Notes: generated by a model not told the origin, from the sequence alone. Shown: positions 52,276-63,629, counted from the first letter of the stretch. The stretch is 64,000 bases of DNA from an uncultured Microbacterium sp. (GCF_947489255.1 NZ_CANLCY010000003.1:186001-250000), one strand, 5' to 3'. Numbers and translations are program-made.

Positions 52276-53748
52276 TCAGGGGTTGATCGCGAGCGCGCGA
52301 GCGGTGGCATCCAGCTCTCTGCGAGCAGCCTCGGGGTGCGTGTTGAGGGATTCGCCGTAGCTCGGGATGAGGTCGCGCAGGCGCGGCTCCCACTGCGGCA
52401 TCCGCTCGGGGAAGCAGGTCTTGATGAGGCCGAGCATGATCGACACGGCGGTCGAGGCGCCCGGCGACGCACCCAGGAGCCCGGCGATCGAGTGGTCGGC
52501 GGAGGTGACGACCTCGGTGCCGAACTGCAGCACGCCGCCCTTCTCTTTGTCGCGCTTCATGACCTGGGCGCGCTGACCGGCGTCGAGCAGCTCCCAGTCC
52601 TCGTCTTTCGCCGTCGGCATGAAGTCGCGCAGGCTGTCGACCTTCTTGGAGTGGGTCTTCAGCAGCTCGCTCACGAGGTACTTGATGAGGCTCGGGTTGT
52701 CGACGGCGACCTTGAGCATGGGCCCGATGTTGTGCGGGCGCACCTGCGTGACGATGTCGAGCATCGACCCGTTCTTGAGGAACTTCGGGCTGAAGGTCGC
52801 GAACGGCCCGAACAGCAGCGAGGACTCGCCGTCGATGACGCGCGTGTCGAGGTGCGGGACCGACATGGGCGGCGCGCCGACCGAAGCCTGCGAGTAGACC
52901 TTGGCGCGGTGCTTCGACACGATGTCGGGGTTCGAGGTCTTGAGCCACTGTCCGCCGATGGGGAAGACGCCGTAGCCCTTGATCTCGGGGATACCGGAGC
53001 GTTGCAGGAGCTTGAGCGCCCAGCCCCCCGCGCCGACGAACACGAACTTGGCGTTGATGGAGCCGGGGGTGCCGCCGATCACATGGCGGTAGAACACCTC
53101 CCACGAGCCGTCCTTCTGCTTCTTCAGCTTCTTGACATCGTGGTTCGTGACGACCTCGACGCCCTTCTCGCGCAGGTTCGCGAAGAGCTGGCGCGTGAGC
53201 GAGCCGAAGTCGACGTCGGTGCCGGCGGGGACGCGCGTCGCCGCGAAGGGCTCGCCCTTGCGACGCTTCTGCATGAGAAGGGGCGCCCACTGGTTGATGA
53301 CGCGGGAGTCCTCGCTGTACTCGATGCCCGCGAACAGCGGCTGCTGCTTGAGGACCTCGTAGCGCTTGCGGAGGAAGGCCACGTCTTTCTCGCCACGCAC
53401 GAAGGTCATGTGCGGCGTTGCGTTGATGAACGTCGAGGGTTCGTCGAGCACTCCCTCGGCCACGAGCGAGGCCCACAGCTGACGGCTCTGCTGGAACTGC
53501 TCGTTGATGGTCACCGCCTTGGCGGGGTCGATCGAGCCGTCCTTGCCCTCAGGCGTGTAGTTCAGCTCGCACAGGGCGGCGTGGCCCGTGCCGGCGTTGT
53601 TCCACGCGTTGGAGCTCTCCTGCGCGACGTCGCTGAGCCGCTCCAGGACCGCGATCTTCAGATCGGGCTGGAGGTCTTTCAGCAGCGTGCCGAGAGTGGC
53701 GGACATGATGCCGCCACCGATGAGGAGAACATCGACGTTTTCAGTCAC
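52276..53748 (-). CDS. mqo: Malate:quinone oxidoreductase
   Basis: FAD-dependent peripheral membrane enzyme oxidising malate to oxaloacetate with menaquinone. 490 residues. N-terminal VLLIGGGIMSATLGTLL, the SNAWNNAGTGHAALCELNYTP segment and C-terminal GASPGASTAVSIML are typical. TAGAAT (minus strand, 53755-53760) ends six bases before the GTG start with no ribosome-binding site, indicating a leaderless mRNA. Immediately upstream is a large palindrome over the -35 region. Confidence 0.95.
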   Translation of the reverse strand: MTENVDVLLIGGGIMSATLGTLLKDLQPDLKIAVLERLSDVAQESSNAWNNAGTGHAALCELNYTPEGKDGSIDPAKAVTINEQFQQSRQLWASLVAEGVLDEPSTFINATPHMTFVRGEKDVAFLRKRYEVLKQQPLFAGIEYSEDSRVINQWAPLLMQKRRKGEPFAATRVPAGTDVDFGSLTRQLFANLREKGVEVVTNHDVKKLKKQKDGSWEVFYRHVIGGTPGSINAKFVFVGAGGWALKLLQRSGIPEIKGYGVFPIGGQWLKTSNPDIVSKHRAKVYSQASVGAPPMSVPHLDTRVIDGESSLLFGPFATFSPKFLKNGSMLDIVTQVRPHNIGPMLKVAVDNPSLIKYLVSELLKTHSKKVDSLRDFMPTAKDEDWELLDAGQRAQVMKRDKEKGGVLQFGTEVVTSADHSIAGLLGASPGASTAVSIMLGLIKTCFPERMPQWEPRLRDLIPSYGESLNTHPEAARRELDATARALAINP

Positions 53749-53754
53749 CCGTCG

Positions 53755-53820
53755 ATTCTAGGTGCGGGCCGTGAGGTGTCTCGACATCGAGAGATCGGTC
53801 GGTTCGATGTCGAGACACCT
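53755..53820 (-). promoter_or_regulatory. mqo promoter with a large nested palindrome
   Basis: A perfect 17-bp inverted repeat, AGGTGTCTCGACATCGA (53774-53790) and TCGATGTCGAGACACCT (53804-53820), lies 14-60 bases upstream of the TAGAAT -10. The inner part of the left arm plus the next bases reads TCTCGACATCGAGA, itself a perfect small palindrome, and the right arm carries a near copy (TTCGATGTCGAGA). So it looks like two operator copies head to head as well as a hairpin. It may also end asd transcripts. Confidence 0.7.
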
Positions 53821-53847
53821 GGCAACGCGCGCCCGGATGCCGTGGCC

Positions 53848-54969
<1,122 letters not shown>

Positions 54970-55117
54970 TCAGGGTAGCGCGAGCAGCGGTGGGGCTGCC
55001 GACCGTGGAGGCACCGCGCAGGAAGAATGACGGTTCCGTGCGGGTGCGCGGCCGGAATCCACTGTCGCGGGAGCCGCCCGCCGGAAAAGTCCTGCGCCGC
55101 GACGCGGCGCGGAGCGT

Positions 55118-55699
55118 TCAGCTCAGCGCCGCGGCGCCGAATGAGACGCCGAAGCGCTCGCACCACAGATCGACCGTGCGGAAGGTCGACAGATCGACCT
55201 CGGCCGGGATGTCGTAGAGCTGATCGCCGAGGTTGCCACGGAGGGGGCCGAGGTCGACGTGGTCGTACGACGCCGCGGTGTACCAGCCGTCGCGCCCCTC
55301 GACCACCGGTCCCGCGCTCAGCCACACGTGCACGTCCGGTCCATTCGAGGTCACCAGCCCGACGAGCGCCACCTGGCGGGTGCCGTCTGGATTCTCGATG
55401 ACGCGGACCGATCCCGACGTCTCGTGTTCATGACTTATCAACGACCCCGCGGCGAGGTCTCTCGGGCCGATGGGTGCGACGGGGGTCGCCTCCACCGTCG
55501 GCGAGTCGGCCATCTCCGCGGACTCCGCGACGGCGAAGGGCGTCGCCTGCGGTGACGGGATGCGATCCGCGACGCGCACGTCGACGAAGAGCAGCCACGG
55601 CTGGAAGAGGAGCCCTGCGACGATGAGGACGGCCGCGGCACCCGCGGCGCCGATGACCCAGACGGCCTTGCGTCGCCGCGTCCTCCGATTCCGCGCCAT
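55118..55699 (-). CDS. Membrane-anchored DM13-domain protein
   Basis: 193 residues. Basic N-terminus, one membrane anchor (AVWVIGAAGAAAVLIVAGLLF) and an extracytoplasmic DM13 domain (SGSVRVIENPDGTRQVALVG, TSNGPDVHVWLSAG, TVDLWCERFGVSFG) with the single conserved Cys proposed to be redox-active. DM13 domains are predicted electron-transfer modules. It sits between lysC and asd, an unexpected place for such a protein, with 58 bp and 199 bp gaps. Confidence 0.88.
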   Translation of the reverse strand: MARNRRTRRRKAVWVIGAAGAAAVLIVAGLLFQPWLLFVDVRVADRIPSPQATPFAVAESAEMADSPTVEATPVAPIGPRDLAAGSLISHEHETSGSVRVIENPDGTRQVALVGLVTSNGPDVHVWLSAGPVVEGRDGWYTAASYDHVDLGPLRGNLGDQLYDIPAEVDLSTFRTVDLWCERFGVSFGAAALS

Positions 55700-55757
55700 C
55701 GCCGTCTCCGCTCGTCGGGGTCGAGGTTAACCCGCGTCGCTGGAGATGGACTGCGAG

Positions 55758-56276
55758 TCAGCGACCGGTGCCGGCGTGGACGGTCGCCTCGGCGTCGCCG
55801 TCGAGACCGTAGGCGGTGTGCACGAGCCGGGCGGCCTCGGCGAGGTCGACGCCGCGGACGACCACGGAGATGCGGATCTCGGAGGTCGAGATCATCTCGA
55901 TGTTCACGCCCGCCATGCTGAGCGCCTCGAACAGCGTCGCCGAGACGCCCGAGTGCGTGCGCATCCCGGCGCCGACGACCGACAGCTTGCCGATCTGGTC
56001 GTCGTGCACGAGGCTCTCGAACCCGACCTCGGCCTGCTCGCCGGCGAGCGCCTTGAGGGCGGTCGTGGCGTCGGTCTTGGGGAGGGTGAACGAGATGTCG
56101 GTGCGACCGGTGGCGGCGGCCGAGACGTTCTGCACGATCATGTCGACGTTCGCGCCGGACTTCGCCACGATCTTGAAGATGTCGGCGGCCTTGCCCGGCA
56201 CATCGGGCACGCCGATGACGGTGATCTTGGCCTGGCTGAGGTCGGTGGCGACGCCGGCGACGATGGGCTCTTCCAT
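55758..56276 (-). CDS. lysC: Aspartate kinase beta subunit, internal start within lysC
   Basis: ATG 56276 within lysC ([18 protein letters not shown]) has GGGAG five bases upstream and would give a 172-residue protein made of the two ACT domains. Corynebacterium glutamicum LysC has an in-frame beta subunit of the same length starting at the equivalent point, forming an alpha2beta2 enzyme. Confidence 0.7.
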   Translation of the reverse strand: MEEPIVAGVATDLSQAKITVIGVPDVPGKAADIFKIVAKSGANVDMIVQNVSAAATGRTDISFTLPKTDATTALKALAGEQAEVGFESLVHDDQIGKLSVVGAGMRTHSGVSATLFEALSMAGVNIEMISTSEIRISVVVRGVDLAEAARLVHTAYGLDGDAEATVHAGTGR

Positions 56277-57041
56277 GGTGGCTCCCTCGGGGACGAGCGG
56301 GGATTTCTTCGAGGCGTCGAGCACCCAGGTGCCCTCGCCCGAGCTGAAGGTGGACCGGGCGTGGATGAGCACGCCGTGGCGCCGCGCGTACTCGACCGCG
56401 CGGATGTAGAGGACCTTGGCGCCGTTGGCGGCGAGCTCGAGCATCTCTTCGCTGCCGACGCGGTCGAGCTTGCGCGCGAGCGGGACGACGCGCGGGTCGG
56501 CGGTGAAGATGCCGTCGACGTCGCTGTAGATCTCGCACACGTCGGCGTTGAGCGCCGCGGCGAGCGCGACGGCGGTGGTGTCGGAGCCGCCGCGACCGAG
56601 GGTCGTGATGTCGCGGGTGTCGCGGTTGAATCCCTGGAAGCCGGCGACGATGACGATCGCGCCCTCGTCGAGCGCCTCGCGCAGGCGCACGGGGGTGACG
56701 TCGACGATGCGGGCCGCGCCGTGCGTGGCATCCGTGATCATGCCGGCCTGGCTGCCGGTGAACGAGCGCGCTTCGAAGCCCATCGAGTGGATCGCCATCG
56801 CCAGCAGCGCCATCGAGATGCGCTCCCCGCTGGACAGCAGCATGTCGAGTTCGCGCGGGGCGGGGATCGGGGCGACCTGGCCCGCGAGGTCGAGCAGCTC
56901 GTCGGTGGTGTCGCCCATGGCGCTGACCGCGACGACGACCTCGTGGCCGGCGCGACGCGTGTCGACGATGCGCTTGGCGACCCGCTTGATGCTCTCGGCG
57001 TCGGCGACGGAGGAACCGCCGTACTTCTGGACGATCAGAGC
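55758..57041 (-). CDS. lysC: Aspartate kinase (alpha subunit)
   Basis: First enzyme of the aspartate pathway. 427 residues from ATG 57041 (GGGAG upstream); the frame opens earlier at 57083. [17 protein letters not shown] at the N-terminus, the [16 protein letters not shown] segment, and two ACT regulatory domains from about 265 ([17 protein letters not shown] and [14 protein letters not shown]). Probably inhibited by lysine and threonine. An internal start for a beta subunit is visible (next entry). Divergent from thrE. Confidence 0.96.
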   Translation of the reverse strand, partial: ALIVQKYGGSSVADAESIKRVAKRIVDTRRAGHEVVVAVSAMGDTTDELLDLAGQVAPIPAPRELDMLLSSGERISMALLAMAIHSMGFEARSFTGSQAGMITDATHGAARIVDVTPVRLREALDEGAIVIVAGFQGFNRDTRDITTLGRGGSDTTAVALAAALNADVCEIYSDVDGIFTADPRVVPLARKLDRVGSEEMLELAANGAKVLYIRAVEYARRHGVLIHARSTFSSGEGTWVLDASKKSPLVPEGATMEEPIVAGVATDLSQAKITVIGVPDVPGKAADIFKIVAKSGANVDMIVQNVSAAATGRTDISFTLPKTDATTALKALAGEQAEVGFESLVHDDQIGKLSVVGAGMRTHSGVSATLFEALSMAGVNIEMISTSEIRISVVVRGVDLAEAARLVHTAYGLDGDAEATVHAGTGR

Positions 57042-57227
57042 CATGAGGAGAACTCCCGGAGGGGTCGTGCGTCGGGGTGTCACGACGCCGGCGCTCGTGC
57101 CGCGCCGTGGACAATCCTAGGGGCGCACGTATGACCGCTCCGCCATGCGTCGCCCGGGGCGGATGCGCGGAGGTCCCGCGGATAGGATCGACGGGTTCCA
57201 CCCCTCCCCCCTTCCTGGAGCGATCGG

Positions 57228-58625
57228 ATGCCGCCCACCCCCGGCCGCTGGCTGTCGTCGCTGCGACGACTCGTGCACACCGACGACACGACGTCGCTCG
57301 ACACGACGCTGCTCCCCGTCATCGACGAGGCACTGGCCTCGCGCATCCTCGACCTCGCGATCCGCATCGGCGAGACGATGCTCGTCGTCGGCGCTCCCGC
57401 GAACGAGGTGACGCTGACGATCGTGCGGGTGTGCGGGGCGTACGGACTCGACCCCGTCCACGTCGATGTCACCTACAACTCGATCACCATCGCGCACAGT
57501 CGCCCGGGCGCCTCGCACCCCACGACCCTTCTGCGCGTCGTGCGCGGATCGGTCCCCGATCACGCGAAGCTGCAGCGCCTGCAGGCCCTCGTCACCGAGG
57601 TGACCGGCGGGCTCGCCCTCGACGACGCGATCGCCCGCTGCCGCGCCATCCGCCGCCTCCCGTTCCGCTATCGTCCGGCGATCGTCATCGCCTCGCAGGC
57701 CACCCTCGCCGCCGGGGTCGCGATCATGTTCGGTGCGAACTGGCTCGCGCTCGTACTGTCGTTCATCGCCGCGGCGCTGGCCGCGACGACCCAATACGTG
57801 ATGGCCCGCGCGCGCGTGCCCTACTTCTTCGCGCAGATCGCGGGCGGCTTCGTGCTGACCGTCGTCGCGGCGCTGTCGCCGCTGCTGCGCTACACCGGCA
57901 TCGAGGCGGCCGCCGCGATCAGACCGTCGGTGATCGTGGCATCCGGGATCGTGCTCATGCTCGCGGGGCTCACCGTGGTGGGCGCGGCCCAGGATGCCAT
58001 CGACGGCTACGCGCTGACGGCCACGGGACGCATCCTCGAACTCACGACGCAGACGTTGGGCGTGGTGCTGGGGATCCTGGCCGGGCTCGAGACGGTGCGG
58101 GTGCTGGGGCTCGGGATGTCTCCGCCGTCGAACGCCCTCCCCCTCGGACCGGTCGTGTTCCAGTTCGTCGGCGCCGCGGTGATCGCGGTCGCGGTGGCGG
58201 TCTTCAACGGCGCGGGGGCGCGCATCATCGTCGTCAGCGCCGCCCTCAGCCTGGTCGCGTGGGCCGGCTACGTCGCGGCGACCGGACTCGGATTCGAGGT
58301 GGCCGCTGCCAGCGGCGTGGGCGCGTTCATCGGCAGCTTCGTCGGCATCGTCGTCGCCTACCGGCTGCACGTGCCGTCGGTCGCGATCACGACGGCGGCG
58401 ATCCTGCCGCTCGTGCCCGGTGCCGCGGTGTTCCGGGGACTGCTCGGGATCGTGGAGTCGGGAGACGACCCGGCCGTGCTCATGACCGGCGTCACCACCC
58501 TCGCGGGCGCGGCGACGATCGGCATCGCGCTCGCGGTGGGGGCGTCGCTCGGCATCTACCTCGGGCAGCCGGTGCGGGCGACGCTGTCGAGCGTGACGCG
58601 GGTGCGGGCGCGGGTGAGGCGCTGA
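57228..58625 (+). CDS. thrE: Threonine/serine exporter, ThrE family
   Basis: 465 residues. An N-terminal hydrolase-like soluble domain of the ThrE type (ILDLAIRIGETMLVVGAPANEVTLTIVRVCGAYGLDPVHVDVTYNS) and about ten membrane segments from 150 on, with the second ThrE domain near 320. Export of excess threonine or serine fits its divergent position next to lysC in an aspartate-family cluster. ATG 57228 follows GGAGCGATCGG. Confidence 0.9.
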   Translation: MPPTPGRWLSSLRRLVHTDDTTSLDTTLLPVIDEALASRILDLAIRIGETMLVVGAPANEVTLTIVRVCGAYGLDPVHVDVTYNSITIAHSRPGASHPTTLLRVVRGSVPDHAKLQRLQALVTEVTGGLALDDAIARCRAIRRLPFRYRPAIVIASQATLAAGVAIMFGANWLALVLSFIAAALAATTQYVMARARVPYFFAQIAGGFVLTVVAALSPLLRYTGIEAAAAIRPSVIVASGIVLMLAGLTVVGAAQDAIDGYALTATGRILELTTQTLGVVLGILAGLETVRVLGLGMSPPSNALPLGPVVFQFVGAAVIAVAVAVFNGAGARIIVVSAALSLVAWAGYVAATGLGFEVAAASGVGAFIGSFVGIVVAYRLHVPSVAITTAAILPLVPGAAVFRGLLGIVESGDDPAVLMTGVTTLAGAATIGIALAVGASLGIYLGQPVRATLSSVTRVRARVRR

Positions 58626-58771
58626 GAGGCCACGCCCGGCACTGGTGAACGATCCGAGGGGCGGCTCACCGGCGACGGCGCGTCCGGCATCCGGCCGGGA
58701 GCTCCGGACGTGCGCCCGCCTCTCGGCGGTTTGGACGCGTCCCCCGCCGGTGCGCGCTCGGCGTCCGCGCC

Positions 58772-59584
58772 CTACGGGCAGGAACCGTGTTCGTCGCCCG
58801 ACGCGGCGTCCAGCAGGGCGGGGTCGGCGTCCACCTCGAAGCGGAGCTGCTGGTCGGTGATCCGCACGTCCCGCAGCTGCAGGAACCGCGGCATCTCCTC
58901 GGCGAGGCAGACCGATGCGGGTTGCAAGGCGGCGGGATCGAGACCGGTCTGCGCGGCGACCTCATCAGGGGTGAGGGTCTTGTCGCCGATGGTCACCGAC
59001 GTCAGCCCCACGCTCAACCGCCCGTTCTCGACGTGCGGGGTCACCGCGGCGCTCATCGCGAGGCCGCCCGGGGCGGACGGGCCGATGACCATGTCGCCGC
59101 CGGAGAAGCCGACGCGCATCCGCCCCTGGGCCTCGGTCGGAAGGAAGAGCGCCGTGGCCTGTGCGGCGGAGACGGTCGCGGCCCCGGAGATCCGGTCCGC
59201 CCCCCACGAATCCCCCACGCCGTGGAGTCCCTCGACGAACATCGTCAGATCGGCGTTGGCCCGCCCGGTCGGGAAGCTGTACACCGTGAGGCGAACACTG
59301 TCGAGGCGTCCGCGCACGTTCTGCAGCAGTACCGGCCCGCCGACCTCGACCTCGACGCGTTCTCCGTCGGACAGCGCGAGGGCGCTGCGCACCCCGTCCT
59401 CGATCGCCCGCTCGGCCTCGGCCCGGGCGAGGGTCTCGGCGATGAAGATCCCCGCTGCCAGCAGCACGAGGACGAGCCCCGCGAGAAGCGCGATCGCCAC
59501 GCCCGACCCGGACCCCGCCGGTTCGGACTCGTCGACGCGCGGTGGTGCGGGCAGTGTCTCGGTCCGCTCGTCGAAGAGGGTCAT
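58772..59584 (-). CDS. DUF2993 (LmeA-like) membrane-anchored lipid-binding protein
   Basis: 270 residues. A short cytoplasmic tail (ERTETLPAPPRVDESEPAG), one membrane anchor at about 28-48 (VAIALLAGLVLVLLAAGIFIA), then a DUF2993 domain: ALALSDGERVEVEVGGPVLLQNVRGRLDSVRLTV and a final LQLRDVRITDQQLRFEVDA. Mycobacterial LmeA binds phospholipid and affects lipomannan elongation. It follows the PstS/WxL gene after 36 bp and is probably the last gene of the unusual envelope operon. Confidence 0.87.
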   Translation of the reverse strand: MTLFDERTETLPAPPRVDESEPAGSGSGVAIALLAGLVLVLLAAGIFIAETLARAEAERAIEDGVRSALALSDGERVEVEVGGPVLLQNVRGRLDSVRLTVYSFPTGRANADLTMFVEGLHGVGDSWGADRISGAATVSAAQATALFLPTEAQGRMRVGFSGGDMVIGPSAPGGLAMSAAVTPHVENGRLSVGLTSVTIGDKTLTPDEVAAQTGLDPAALQPASVCLAEEMPRFLQLRDVRITDQQLRFEVDADPALLDAASGDEHGSCP

Positions 59585-59620
59585 GCCGCGCCTTCTTTCC
59601 AGGGAGTCCGGCGCACGAGG

Positions 59621-61285
59621 TCACCGGGCGATCAGGGTCAGGGTCACCGTGGAGCGGTAGTCGCCCACCGCGGCGTCGCGAGGGACGCGGAGGGTGAGAT
59701 CGGCGTCGAAAGTCGCCCCCTCCAGGGTCGTGGTCGTCCCCGGAGCGGCGGACGCCAGGGTCATCGGGTAGACCGCCCGCCCCGCCTCCTGCGACGGCGC
59801 GACGACGACGCCGTCGTGGTGGACGACCTCGCGCGGATCGATGCCCAGCGCCGACGACGAGAACCGCGGCGAGGGATCACCGGTTCCGATGAAGTCGCTC
59901 ACGGTGATCTGCATGCTCCACCCGGCGAGGCGGTTGCGGTCGTCCACGACGGTGAACCGTCCGAGAGTGCGTGCGACGCCGTCGCGACCGCGCCCGAGAT
60001 CCCCGAAGTCGATGGAGGTCGCGGTCGGTGCCGTGAGCTGGAAGAGATCGGATGCCGTGACGGTGACGTCGATGTCGGTACCGGTGGATCCCTCCGAGCC
60101 CGACGGCATCCGCTTGTCGCTGTCGGGGGGCATCGGCGTGCTCCTCAGCAGGACGTTGTCGACCGCGGAGTCCCCGGGGACGAAGGTCGGATTGGCGCAC
60201 GTGGCCAGGTCGATCCCCCCTGCGCTCCCCGGGATCGCGGCCAGGACTCCGGCGGCGGACCGGACGAGTCCGAGCGGGAGAGGCGCGTTGCCGAGACCGG
60301 CCGCATCCTGCTGGCCCCGGCAGAGGGCGTGCTCGAGGAACTGCGAGAGGGTGCGCCCCTTCTCCGCCGTGAAGACCCGCGTCGGCTGCGTCGGCACGAT
60401 CGCCGACGACACGGTCGCGAGGGGGTAGGCGCGGGCGTCGGGATGCCGCCACACACCGGTGCCGATGGCATCCGGTGTCGTACCCCCCAGGGCGATCGAC
60501 ACGGCCTCCGGCGTCGGAGCGACGTAGTACCCAGCGGTGTTCAGGATCTTCGCGGTGGGGAGACCGGCACCGACCGCGGAGGCGTTCTCGACGTAGGTTA
60601 TCGCGCCGCGACCGTAGCTCTGCGCGAGATCCCCGACGACACCGAGCGATCCGTTCCGGGCACGGAACGCGGGACCGACGGCAGGAAACACCGTGGAGGC
60701 GCCGAGGGACCAGACGTCGGAGTGCTCGCTCTGCATCCACCGGGTGAGTCCGAGGCTCGTCGCCGCCGCGTCCGCGCGCACCACGGGGGTGATGTCCTGG
60801 GCCGGGAGCGCGACGCCGGGATTGTCGGCCCGCAGGAGCGGGTCGTCCCATCGCGTGATGACACCGGAGAAGATGCCCGCCACCGCGTCTCCCGACAGAC
60901 GCAGGTCGCGGAAGGGACGACCGTCCACCACCAGGTCGTACGCGAAGGCGATCCCTCCTGCGACGACGGGAACGGAGGCGTGCGGGACCGACGGCACGTT
61001 TGTCGACGCCCCATCTCCGAGGGGGATGTCGGTCACGGCGAAGTCCACGCGCTCGGCCGCGAGATCGGATACGGCCGCCGCGGAGCCGACACCCGCGTAG
61101 AAGACGGTCAGGCCGGGGGCGGCCGCGACGTCGCGGCGCCAGAGATCGACCGCGTTCTGCGCCCACGTCGATCCCTCACCCGAGATCGATGCGGAGTCCT
61201 CGGCGTACGCCGCCGTCGTCGGCACCACGAGCAGAGCCGCGACGGCGATCGCGATCGCCGTCGCGCGCGGGCGGGTGGGGATCAT
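59621..61285 (-). CDS. Secreted PstS-like protein fused to a WxL-like domain
   Basis: 554 residues. Signal peptide cut near AYA (about 28). Residues ~33-400 resemble a PstS-type phosphate-binding protein ([52 protein letters not shown]), though the [10 protein letters not shown] segment lacks the usual SGT of phosphate binders. Residues ~405-554 resemble a WxL domain: a beta-rich region with [22 protein letters not shown] (one W-x-M/L motif, near 456) and a final [15 protein letters not shown]. The second WxL motif is missing. The ATG overlaps the PstB-like stop (ATGA). Phosphate binding is not assured. Confidence 0.85.
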   Translation of the reverse strand: MIPTRPRATAIAIAVAALLVVPTTAAYAEDSASISGEGSTWAQNAVDLWRRDVAAAPGLTVFYAGVGSAAAVSDLAAERVDFAVTDIPLGDGASTNVPSVPHASVPVVAGGIAFAYDLVVDGRPFRDLRLSGDAVAGIFSGVITRWDDPLLRADNPGVALPAQDITPVVRADAAATSLGLTRWMQSEHSDVWSLGASTVFPAVGPAFRARNGSLGVVGDLAQSYGRGAITYVENASAVGAGLPTAKILNTAGYYVAPTPEAVSIALGGTTPDAIGTGVWRHPDARAYPLATVSSAIVPTQPTRVFTAEKGRTLSQFLEHALCRGQQDAAGLGNAPLPLGLVRSAAGVLAAIPGSAGGIDLATCANPTFVPGDSAVDNVLLRSTPMPPDSDKRMPSGSEGSTGTDIDVTVTASDLFQLTAPTATSIDFGDLGRGRDGVARTLGRFTVVDDRNRLAGWSMQITVSDFIGTGDPSPRFSSSALGIDPREVVHHDGVVVAPSQEAGRAVYPMTLASAAPGTTTTLEGATFDADLTLRVPRDAAVGDYRSTVTLTLIAR

Positions 61286-62502
61286 CCGAAGCGTCCGTTC
61301 ACGTAGTCGTAGGTGCGGGGGTCGATGGGCGAGTCGAACATGGCGTCGGTGTCGCCGTGTTCGACGATGTGGCCCGGCTGTCCCTGGGATGCCAGGAAGA
61401 ACGCGCACTGCTGCGACACGCGCTGCGCCTGCTGCATGTTGTGCGTGACGATCACGATCGTCAGCTCCTTCTGCAGCTCGCCCATCGTTTCTTCGATCAC
61501 GCGCGTCGAGGTGGGGTCGAGGGCGGAGCAGGGCTCGTCCATGAGGAGCACGCGCGGCTTGATCGCGAGTGATCGCGCGATGCACAGGCGCTGCTGCTGA
61601 CCACCGGACAGGCCGCCGCCGGGGGCGCGGAGACGGTCCTTCACCTCCTTCCACAGGCCGGCCGATGCGAGCGAGGTCTCGACGAGATGATCCTTCTCAT
61701 CCCGGGAGGCACGCACGCCCGTGAGCTTCAGGCCCGCGATGACGTTGTCGTAGATCGACATCGCCGGGAAGGGGTTGGGCTTCTGGAAGACCATGCCGAT
61801 GTGCTTGCGAGCGTCGATGAGGCGATGACCCGCGTCGTAGATGTCGTCGCCGTCGAGCAGCACCTCGCCGGCGAGGGATGCCGAGGGCACCAGTTCGTGC
61901 ATGCGGTTCAGGATGCGCAGGAACGTCGACTTGCCGCATCCGGACGGGCCGATCAGGGCCGTCACCTGGCCCGCCGGCATCGTCAGCGACACGTCGAGCA
62001 GCACCTGATGGTCGCCGAACCACGCGGAGATCGAGCGGGCGTCGAGCTCGGACAGCGGGGCGCGCTGCCTCCCCCCGGCGAGCGCGTGCTCGGCCGCGGC
62101 CAGGCGCTCCGCCGTCGCCGAGGCGCCGCCGAGGAGCGAGACCGCGGAGGTCGATGCCTGCGCGGGCTCCACGACCGGGGCGAAGACCGCCGTGTGGGCG
62201 TCGGCGGCGGCGGCCTGCGCGGGGGCGCTCGATGAGCGTGCGAACAGACGCCCGCTCCGGCGCGAGCGCGGCAGCGCGGCGGGAGCGCCCGCCATGTCGG
62301 CGGTGACACCGTCGAGCTCGAGCTCGGCGAGGATGCGAGCCTCGTCGGCGTCGAGTACGTCGGTCATGTAGGGGTCGGGGTCGGTCTGAGGGCCCGGGTG
62401 GACGACGTCGGTGCGCTCCGGGTCGTCGAGCGTCCGCTCGTCGGCGGCGCCGTCATCGGGCTGCGGCGATTCGAGGGAAGAGATCATGACGGGTTCACTC
62501 AC
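61282..62502 (-). CDS. PstB-like ABC ATPase with a ~150-residue N-terminal extension
   Basis: 406 residues. The first ~150 are acidic and Ala/Pro-rich, probably disordered ([36 protein letters not shown]), a region absent from ordinary PstB (about 259 residues). Then a complete ABC ATPase of PstB type: Walker A GPSGCGKS at 185-192, [21 protein letters not shown], and [14 protein letters not shown]. No PstC or PstA permease gene is in this operon, so the partner is unknown. GTG 62502 overlaps the pseudo-sortase stop, which fixes this start. Confidence 0.9.
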   Translation of the reverse strand: MSEPVMISSLESPQPDDGAADERTLDDPERTDVVHPGPQTDPDPYMTDVLDADEARILAELELDGVTADMAGAPAALPRSRRSGRLFARSSSAPAQAAAADAHTAVFAPVVEPAQASTSAVSLLGGASATAERLAAAEHALAGGRQRAPLSELDARSISAWFGDHQVLLDVSLTMPAGQVTALIGPSGCGKSTFLRILNRMHELVPSASLAGEVLLDGDDIYDAGHRLIDARKHIGMVFQKPNPFPAMSIYDNVIAGLKLTGVRASRDEKDHLVETSLASAGLWKEVKDRLRAPGGGLSGGQQQRLCIARSLAIKPRVLLMDEPCSALDPTSTRVIEETMGELQKELTIVIVTHNMQQAQRVSQQCAFFLASQGQPGHIVEHGDTDAMFDSPIDPRTYDYVNGRFG

Positions 62503-63629
62503 ACGAGGTTGGGGAGGAGGCGGATGAGCTGGTCGGAGACGAACACGCTCGCCAGCAGGAGGACGGGCGCGAAGACGATCCACGTCTTCTGCCACCCGAC
62601 GCGGCGGTAGGCCCAGACGGCGACGAATTCCGCCGCGACGAGGAACTGCAGGGCGAAGACGAGCGCCCACACCGTCGTCATGTCGGTCGCGAGCGGCTTC
62701 GCCTGCGGGGGAAGGGTCATCGAGGTCGTCTGGCGGGTGCCGGCGGGCTTCGCCGTGCCCGTGGCGCGGGCATCGAGGTAGGCGACACCCGTGGGCAGGT
62801 ACGGCGCCCCGCGCGCGGTCATCAGGATCAACCGGCTCTCGCCCCGCACCGGAGCCGGTGGTGTCGGATCCCCCGCGTAGCGGACGCCCAGCACCTCGAA
62901 GGTCTGCTCTCCCTGACCGGTGCGCACGGTGAAGGTCTCCCCCGGCTGGAGGGACTGCAGACGACCGAACGGCCCGCCGAACGCCGCGGCACGCCCCATC
63001 ACCACGCTCACCCCCGCCTGACCGGGAAGGACGGTGTCGCGTCGGTGTCCGGGCCCGCGCATGAGCACTCCCGAGGTCGTGCCCTCGGAGATCACTTCGT
63101 CTACGCCGAGACGCGGGATCGACAGGATGCCGACCGGAGCCCCGTCCGGAAGCAGATGGTCTTCGAAGTCGCCCTCGCTGACCGGCGCCGTCCCGGCCGC
63201 CAGCTGCATACGGAAGTTGTCGCGCGCCTGCTGCTGTGCGGCGAAGTGGGAGACGTGGCTGATGACGAGGAGGTTAAGCAGGAACACCAGCACCAGCACC
63301 GACAGAGACACGAGCATGCCGCGGAGGAAGACCTGACCCGGAGCCAGCGGGGCGTAGGCGGGACGCGGACGCGGGGGCCGACGGGGCGGTCGCGGCGGCG
63401 GCCCCATGACCGGGCTGCCGCCCCGAGCGACCGCGCGCGGCATCGACTCGCCCGGGCGTGGAGCGTCGACGGGAGCGGACGCGATGGATGCGACGACGCC
63501 CGCCCGCCGGGCTTCGACAGCGGGCAGCCGGACGGCACCGGAAGGTCGCGCCCCGATCGACGGGAGTGCCGCGGCCACCGCGCGGGCGGTATCGCCCAGC
63601 CGCGACCCGAACCGGTCGAGAAGCGTCAC
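62499..63629 (-). CDS. Sortase-fold membrane protein lacking catalytic residues
   Basis: 376 residues. N-terminal cytoplasmic tail with a proline-rich stretch (76-95), a membrane helix at about 101-123, an extracytoplasmic class E sortase-like domain ([34 protein letters not shown]), and two more helices (about 318-341 and 349-366). In active class E sortases the motifs are GHRTT and TLTTC; here the aligned sites read [11 protein letters not shown] (Arg213 for His) and LILMTARG (Ala272 for Cys), and the C-terminal catalytic Arg region (GVAYLDARA) has no Arg at the expected place. So it should not be a transpeptidase. Coupled by GTGA overlaps on both sides. Confidence 0.85.
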   Translation of the reverse strand: MTLLDRFGSRLGDTARAVAAALPSIGARPSGAVRLPAVEARRAGVVASIASAPVDAPRPGESMPRAVARGGSPVMGPPPRPPRRPPRPRPAYAPLAPGQVFLRGMLVSLSVLVLVFLLNLLVISHVSHFAAQQQARDNFRMQLAAGTAPVSEGDFEDHLLPDGAPVGILSIPRLGVDEVISEGTTSGVLMRGPGHRRDTVLPGQAGVSVVMGRAAAFGGPFGRLQSLQPGETFTVRTGQGEQTFEVLGVRYAGDPTPPAPVRGESRLILMTARGAPYLPTGVAYLDARATGTAKPAGTRQTTSMTLPPQAKPLATDMTTVWALVFALQFLVAAEFVAVWAYRRVGWQKTWIVFAPVLLLASVFVSDQLIRLLPNLV

